Assembly: GCA_016845785.1 (NCBI GenBank)
Contig: JAERSH010000039.1
Span: 1-64,000, forward strand
Direction: 5' to 3'
Source: Fidelibacterota bacterium
Lineage (GTDB): Bacteria; Fidelibacterota; Marinisomatia; Marinisomatales; TCS55
Length of the DNA: 64,000 nucleotides
Part shown: piece by piece, positions 59,008 through 64,000 of the stretch
Layout of the letters: every line of letters starts with the position of its first letter
Position numbering within the stretch: the first letter of the stretch is position 1
Notes under the pieces: generated by a model
Databases searched by the model: none
What the model saw: the letters and a program-made list of their open reading frames with translations, nothing else
What the model was told of the DNA's origin: nothing
Position numbers and translations under genes: made by a program

Positions 59008-61566
59008 TTATTGATTCAGGATATGGGCCGATCGATACAATCCATCCGCTGCTTGTAAGATTTTTAACTTTAGTCTCGGTGAATATTTCGGGTAATCCTT
59101 TAGGAAGGTATCAACAATTTGCACTGCCCCTTCCGATTGATGGCCTCGCAAGGTGGCGCTGATAAATCGTGCAGGAAAGAAGATATCGCCCGTTCGCTGA
59201 ATTTCTTCTAACAATTCTAAACTGGGTCTAATATATTTTTCAGCAGACGCCGCCCGCAATGGATGGTGAAGGTAGCCCACAGCCGCTTGAACCCATGGTT
59301 CCCGTGCACGATTTTCTTCTTTTTTAATGGATTCAAAAAATGAATCTCGAACACTTTCATCCTTCGATAGGGCCGGCATAATAAATGCAAATCGCGCTTT
59401 TCGATCCGGATTGTTAATGCGATCCAATTGACGATCCAAAATAATCTGGCTATCGGATTTTCCCCTAAGGGCCAATTCAGATGCTAAAGAAATATAATCT
59501 CGTTCAGATAGGGGCAATCCCTTTATTGATTCTTCTTTTTCCCATACTCGTTTTAACCATGCATAACCCTCGTCCGTTTGGGTGATGGACCTCAGTGATC
59601 GGAAAAAGGTGGATTTCATTGAAATGGATTCAGAACCATCCAGATGTGATTTATAGGCTTGTTCCAGTTTAGCCGCCATTCGTTTTCTTTGATCTTGATT
59701 CAAATATGACCAATAAGCTGAATTGATTCGACCCAAGATTCGCTGGATGTTTAGGATGTCATTTTCAGATGCTAGCGCGCGCAAACCCAAGTTTATAATT
59801 TGGGACGGTTCAGCGTGACCATACAACATGTCATCCCAAATATTCAGCCATGCGGTACCTCGAACCATTGGATCTTCAATTTCAGGTAAATGCCCTAATA
59901 AATAGGTGCGTGTATTTTCATCCATTTTGAAATATCCATACCCAACACCTTCACCATTGGTCAGAATATAATTCGGTGCTTGTCGCCCTTTAGCCCCTTT
60001 TACAGATACGCGCCGTTTATTTAAAAATATGGGTATGGTTTCATCTCTATCATCATATCCAAACCGCAGATTTAAATGCTGCATCCATATTCGATTCTTT
60101 TTTTTCGGATCCGATTGTGTAACTGCGAACCTTGAAATATTGCCATCCGTACCAATCTTAAAATCGAGATCTATGGTAGGCCGATCCGGTTCATCTACCC
60201 ATACTTGGCTCCACGACGTCAAGTCTTCTTCCGATAAATCATCCAATATTTTTATAAGGTCCGGCCAAGTGGCATTCTCAAAAGCATAAGTGGATAAATA
60301 GGTTTGCATGCCTTTTTGAAAGGTATCTTCGCCCACCATACGCTCTAGATGCTTCATGACCACGGGTGCTTTTGCATAAATGATGGATCCATAAAGGGTC
60401 CCTGCCATATTTAGATTTTCGAGTGGTTGTCGAATTTGGTTTGCACCTTCACTTCTATCCACGCCATAGGCCGATGCATAATTGCCCAAAAAGCGCAGAT
60501 CATGGTTAATCTCAGGAAATGCAGGGTTAACAATTTTACCGCCCATAAATCCTGCGAAAACTTCCTTTGTCCATACATCATCAAACCAATTCATGGTGAC
60601 CAAATCACCAAACCACATATGGGCAGTTTCGTGGGCAATGAGTCCGGCCCGGCCCAAGTATTGACTTTTGGTTGCAGAGGATTCTAAAAATAAACTGGCA
60701 TCCTTATAAAATATGGCTCCGGGGTGTTCCATGCCACCGTATTGAAATCCCGGGATTAATGCAAAATCAAACTTCTGGAATGGGTAGGGTATGCCTGTAT
60801 AGTCTTCCATCCATGTGATGGCATCACTATGGAGATCAAAAATCGCATCCGTGTTTCTATCTACTTTTAGAGAATCCGTCTCCCGATGAAACATGGTCAT
60901 GGTTCGGCCATTTCTTTCTTGAATAACCTTTTCAAATTTTCCCGCAGCAAAAGCCAATATATATGTACTTACTGGTTTGGTTTCACCAAAATAGAAAGAC
61001 CGGCGACCGTCCTTTTCCTCTTCCTTAATTAATGGTCCATTTGCCAGAGCAGTCCAATCTGATGGTGTATGAAGGGTTAAGGTGTATTTCCCTTTTAAAT
61101 TGGGTTGGTCAAAACAGGGAATGGCCGTCGCCGCTCGATCCGGCACGAATAAGGTATAGAGAAATTCCGGATTCCGATTTAAAGACATATCCCCTGCTCT
61201 AAATTGTATCGTTACTTCATTTTCACCGATTTGGAAATGTTTTGCAGAAAAAATAATATGCTCAGCCCGGGCTTCATAATGAATAGGAGTCCCTTTAATC
61301 GTTACGCCATGTATATGGTCGGACGGCTGCCGAAAATCCAAAACCACATCATGTCCATCCTCAGATAATTGAAAGCGTATGGTCTCTGATCCATTGATAG
61401 GTGCGTTCACTTCCCGAGGAATATCCAACTCAATCTCATATCGCACAACTGAAATGGTTGCCTTTCGATGTTCTGCCAACACCCATGAAACGCCCGGTTC
61501 AATAACGGTTTTGTGGGATTCGCAGCCCATGAAAAGGATTGCGGCAAAGAGGATGAATCGCTTCAT
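59008..61566 (-). CDS. M1 family aminopeptidase, lipoprotein
   Basis: An 852-aa zinc aminopeptidase with a lipobox signal ('MKRFILFAAILFMGC'), so probably anchored in the outer membrane. The exopeptidase motif is 'GGMEHPGAIFY' near 275 (GGMEH in place of GAMEN) and the zinc site 'LIAHETAHMWFGDLVT' (HExxH near 310) with downstream 'KEVFAGF'. It removes N-terminal residues from peptides. The C-terminal half is helical (ERAP1_C-like). Its ATG overlaps the DUF4105-like gene stop by 4 nt. Confidence 0.93.
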   Translation of the reverse strand: MKRFILFAAILFMGCESHKTVIEPGVSWVLAEHRKATISVVRYEIELDIPREVNAPINGSETIRFQLSEDGHDVVLDFRQPSDHIHGVTIKGTPIHYEARAEHIIFSAKHFQIGENEVTIQFRAGDMSLNRNPEFLYTLFVPDRAATAIPCFDQPNLKGKYTLTLHTPSDWTALANGPLIKEEEKDGRRSFYFGETKPVSTYILAFAAGKFEKVIQERNGRTMTMFHRETDSLKVDRNTDAIFDLHSDAITWMEDYTGIPYPFQKFDFALIPGFQYGGMEHPGAIFYKDASLFLESSATKSQYLGRAGLIAHETAHMWFGDLVTMNWFDDVWTKEVFAGFMGGKIVNPAFPEINHDLRFLGNYASAYGVDRSEGANQIRQPLENLNMAGTLYGSIIYAKAPVVMKHLERMVGEDTFQKGMQTYLSTYAFENATWPDLIKILDDLSEEDLTSWSQVWVDEPDRPTIDLDFKIGTDGNISRFAVTQSDPKKKNRIWMQHLNLRFGYDDRDETIPIFLNKRRVSVKGAKGRQAPNYILTNGEGVGYGYFKMDENTRTYLLGHLPEIEDPMVRGTAWLNIWDDMLYGHAEPSQIINLGLRALASENDILNIQRILGRINSAYWSYLNQDQRKRMAAKLEQAYKSHLDGSESISMKSTFFRSLRSITQTDEGYAWLKRVWEKEESIKGLPLSERDYISLASELALRGKSDSQIILDRQLDRINNPDRKARFAFIMPALSKDESVRDSFFESIKKEENRAREPWVQAAVGYLHHPLRAASAEKYIRPSLELLEEIQRTGDIFFPARFISATLRGHQSEGAVQIVDTFLKDYPKYSPRLKLKILQAADGLYRSAHILNQ

Positions 61567-62426
61567 GAAAATTTCCTTCTATTCAATCTAATATTTTTGA
61601 TTCTATTTTTTGGATTTATTAAAGGTGTCTGCTTACTGAAGCCTGCTTCATCCACTTTTAACTGGGGGCGTGTATAAAATCGTACTTTCAAATTTAATGC
61701 CGTCTCAGCCCGAACCATTGCCCATGCAGCAGCAACAAAAAAATCTCTCGGCAAAATACCGTTCAATGATGAAAATCCATACCGTCTTAATCCATCTCTA
61801 ATCATGGTGGTGCAACTATTCTTCAGAAAATTGAAATCCCGATATTTCTCCGGTGCATCAGGATTAACCGGTGCGGTATGAATCTTTGTTAATGTATCGT
61901 GGTAGATGCCAGATAGTTTTTCTGTATCCATTCCCTCAATATGGATTACATCAATGGAACGCATGAAATTTCGCCCAAACTTATCATAATAGGGCGTACC
62001 ATCTTCCATGATCTCAAACTGGCCTGTCCGTGGAGAAGGAGCAAATTCACCCAAAGCAGGACGGTACATAAATTCACCTTCATCCATGGTTTCATTTTCA
62101 TTCAACAAATGAGAAAAATTAAAAAATTCACCATTCACATTAATGGCATTATGGCCAAAAGTGGATGCAGGATATTTTACCAGCCGCTCATTATAATAGA
62201 TTTCAATATACGGTGTTTGGGGTTTAGGTACATGAGGCCACATTAAAATGATCGGGTTATCCGTTTCATAATCTTTTTGGGGCAATTCACGGGCACACAT
62301 CGATTGATTTAACCAATGCTGAATATATCCACCCCAGATTAACCGGTTTTCAAAATGTCGTTGCCCATTTTCCGATTCAATAAAATGGTTTCCATTGGAT
62401 GCCTTTAAAATTCCCTTCACCGTCAT
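61563..62426 (-). CDS. DUF4105-like permuted papain-fold protein, unknown function
   Basis: A 287-aa protein without a clear signal. His92 in 'STFGHNAINVNG' and Cys205 in 'NFLKNSCTTMIRDGLRRYG' are in the His-then-Cys order of permuted NlpC/P60-like folds such as DUF4105, where 'SFGH' and 'NCtt' blocks recur. The start 'MTVKGILKASNGNHF' follows recO with a 4-nt overlap, so the N-terminus could be incomplete. Peptidase or amidase activity is inferred only. Confidence 0.55.
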   Translation of the reverse strand: MTVKGILKASNGNHFIESENGQRHFENRLIWGGYIQHWLNQSMCARELPQKDYETDNPIILMWPHVPKPQTPYIEIYYNERLVKYPASTFGHNAINVNGEFFNFSHLLNENETMDEGEFMYRPALGEFAPSPRTGQFEIMEDGTPYYDKFGRNFMRSIDVIHIEGMDTEKLSGIYHDTLTKIHTAPVNPDAPEKYRDFNFLKNSCTTMIRDGLRRYGFSSLNGILPRDFFVAAAWAMVRAETALNLKVRFYTRPQLKVDEAGFSKQTPLINPKNRIKNIRLNRRKFS

Positions 62427-63112
62427 GAGGCCACCATCTCTTTTAAAATTTGAAGGGACTTCAATTGTTTTACCCCTTCAAAGTGAATCCCTAAGCAGGT
62501 AGAAAGATAGTTGCCAATAACTTGCCGATCTTGCGCCGTAACATTAAGACCAATATTTAGGCCATTACGCCCTTGCTCAAAGGCATGAAAAATGGCTTTA
62601 GAATTGGGTCCGCTATATGGATCGGGCAATGGGATAAAATCCAATTCTGCTTGAGAAAAATCCGGCTTAAACCCTAGCAGTGTTAATAACTGGTATTGAT
62701 AAAACCAATAGGCCAAATTCAGTTGGTTATCCTCATTTTCAACCGTCATCAATGCCGCTTCCAAAGCATCGTATAAATCCGAATGGGCATCATGATCTGT
62801 TAAGCATTTGTCTGTTAATTCAATCATGGCCATTGCGTAGGCTATTTTTTTTAAATCGGTAATTATTCGCTTCCAAGAATGGGAAAATGCGGCTTTTGAG
62901 ATGGTTTGTAAGTCGCGATTTTCTTTAAAATAAAAAACCAAATCCAAACAATTGGATGGCTGAAAGTATGCGCCCATGGGTGATTTATTTCGATGGGCAC
63001 CATGGACAATAAAACTGACTTTTCCTAAATCCCGGACAAAACATCGGGCAATGACGCTGGTCTCGCTATAGGGAAACCGCTTGAGAACAATTGCGGTTGA
63101 ATTGGTGATCAA
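62423..63112 (-). CDS. recO: DNA repair protein RecO
   Basis: A 229-aa protein with an N-terminal OB fold ('TAIVLKRFPYSETSVIARCFVRDLGKVSFIVHGAHRNKSPMGAYFQPSN', typical of RecO) and a helical C-terminal part. It helps RecR load RecA on SSB-coated DNA. No zinc Cys are present, as in many RecO. It overlaps proS and the next gene by 4 nt each. Confidence 0.9.
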   Translation of the reverse strand: MITNSTAIVLKRFPYSETSVIARCFVRDLGKVSFIVHGAHRNKSPMGAYFQPSNCLDLVFYFKENRDLQTISKAAFSHSWKRIITDLKKIAYAMAMIELTDKCLTDHDAHSDLYDALEAALMTVENEDNQLNLAYWFYQYQLLTLLGFKPDFSQAELDFIPLPDPYSGPNSKAIFHAFEQGRNGLNIGLNVTAQDRQVIGNYLSTCLGIHFEGVKQLKSLQILKEMVAS

Positions 63113-64000
63113 TATGCTTTAGCGAAAATGACTTCGTGCTTGGCAGGTTCCCCGGAGTAAATACAGGTTAATCCTTTGGGATTTTCATCAAATGGAATGA
63201 CGCGAATGGTGGCTTTTGTTTCATCTTTAATTGCCATTTCAGTCGCTTCCGTTCCATCCCAACCGCAACGAATAAAACCACCTTCTCCTGCAACAATTTC
63301 TTTGAAGTCATCATAAGATGAAACTGTATGTGTATTGGCGTCACGAAATGCCTTCGCCTGTGTCAACATGTTGTCTTGAATTGTATCTAGAATGGCCGGT
63401 ATTTGATTTGATAAATCTTCCTTTTTCAGCACTTGTTTATCACCATTGTCTCGTCGAGCCAAAACGGCATTGCCATTTTCTACATCTTTAGGACCGACCT
63501 CCAACCGAAGGGGAACCCCTTTCATTTCCCATTCATTGAATTTGAATCCGGGACTTCCTTTTCGCCAGTCCTCGTGAATGCGCACCCCTTGATCTCTCAA
63601 ATCAGCCAATACAGGAGTAATATAATCAGAGACTGCTTTTTTCCCTTCATCATCTCTAAAAATAGGAATCACCACCACTTGATAAGGTGCAATTTTGGGC
63701 GGGAGGCGTAACCCTTTATCATCGCCATGTGTCATAATAACACCGCCTACAAGCCGTGTACTGACACCCCAACTGGTGGCATATACCAATTCTTCTGTAT
63801 TGTCCTGTGTCTGAAATGTTACCCCAAATGCTTTAGCAAAATTCTGACCCAAATTGTGGGATGTGCCTGCCTGAAGTGCACGTTTGTCACCCATCATAGA
63901 TTCAATACAATAGGTTCGGTCTGCACCTGCAAATTTTTCAGATTCGGATTTCAATCCAGTATGGACAGGCATGGCCAAATAATCTTCAGCCAATTGACGG
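63109..64000 (-). CDS. proS: Prolyl-tRNA synthetase, C-terminal part (5' end beyond window)
   Basis: The last 297 codons; the frame stays open to the window edge, and a TTG near 63993 is internal. It contains the end of the catalytic domain ('GDKRALQAGTSHNLGQNFAKAFGVTF', 'TSWGVSTRLVGGVIMTHGDDKGLRLPPKIAP'), the anticodon-binding domain ('VVVIPIFRDDE', 'KGVPLRLEVGPKDVENG') and the zinc-like C-terminal domain ending in Tyr ('EVIFAKAY'). The layout is the type-3 (archaeal/eukaryotic-like) ProS, which lacks the INS editing domain. It attaches proline to tRNA-Pro and heads the operon with recO. Confidence 0.95.
   Translation of the reverse strand, partial: RQLAEDYLAMPVHTGLKSESEKFAGADRTYCIESMMGDKRALQAGTSHNLGQNFAKAFGVTFQTQDNTEELVYATSWGVSTRLVGGVIMTHGDDKGLRLPPKIAPYQVVVIPIFRDDEGKKAVSDYITPVLADLRDQGVRIHEDWRKGSPGFKFNEWEMKGVPLRLEVGPKDVENGNAVLARRDNGDKQVLKKEDLSNQIPAILDTIQDNMLTQAKAFRDANTHTVSSYDDFKEIVAGEGGFIRCGWDGTEATEMAIKDETKATIRVIPFDENPKGLTCIYSGEPAKHEVIFAKAY

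Overview
The window is a gene-dense, moderately AT-rich stretch of a Gram-negative, probably marine bacterium of the FCB group, most likely Candidatus Marinimicrobia (SAR406) or a close relative. The evidence is two very large secreted proteins ending in a type A-like C-terminal sorting domain (the 'NPFNP' segment followed by a final beta-sandwich), many signal peptides and lipoboxes, several outer-membrane barrels, a helix-hairpin-helix/barrel protein, a type-3-like ProS and ordinary Shine-Dalgarno sites. The phylum is inferred from gene content only. Most genes sit in short operons with 1-4 nt stop/start overlaps. I saw no rRNA, tRNA or CRISPR array, and no gene-free stretch longer than about 180 bases.

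Region 1 (1-19.4 kb, minus strand) is the accessory, surface-oriented part. In transcription order it holds a FlgT-like periplasmic protein, an LPP20-like protein, a TlpA-type thioredoxin, a CsgG-like protein, a 3203-aa four-module beta-helix protein, a terminator, a second CsgG-like protein, a 1102-aa cytochrome/LamG-like protein, a propeller lipoprotein and an NlpC/CHAP-like candidate peptidase. The last gene runs into the tail of an IS30-family transposase at the window edge. The twice-repeated pair [CsgG-like protein + giant sorting-domain protein] is the best candidate here for an undescribed system.

Region 2 (19.6-28.9 kb, plus strand) holds a TPR/SLH lipoprotein, three small unknown secreted or membrane proteins (one apparently starting at AUU), ligA, a PQQ-type sugar dehydrogenase and an ABC-2 exporter whose two genes are split by a palindromic repeat. 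Region 3 (28.9-38.2 kb) is mostly minus strand: secreted hydrolases (S9 peptidase, penicillin acylase family, phytase-like propeller), a HAD phosphatase, an AlkA-type glycosylase, a methyltransferase, a TPR protein and a B12-binding subunit.

Region 4 (38.2-55.1 kb, minus strand) is largely housekeeping: dtd-dnaE, prmC-prfA-DUF1385, rpmE-aspC-[Cas6-like protein]-rho, and folC-murI-amidase with two barrel proteins upstream. The Cas6-like protein has no CRISPR context. Upstream of the barrels, a cluster of two paralogous 69-70 aa hydrophobic proteins is preceded by a 38-codon ORF that contains a terminator-like hairpin.

Region 5 (55.9-64 kb) has eno-ftsB on the plus strand, then on the minus strand a META-domain lipoprotein, a rhomboid protease, and a coupled operon proS-recO-(DUF4105-like)-M1 aminopeptidase running off the right edge.
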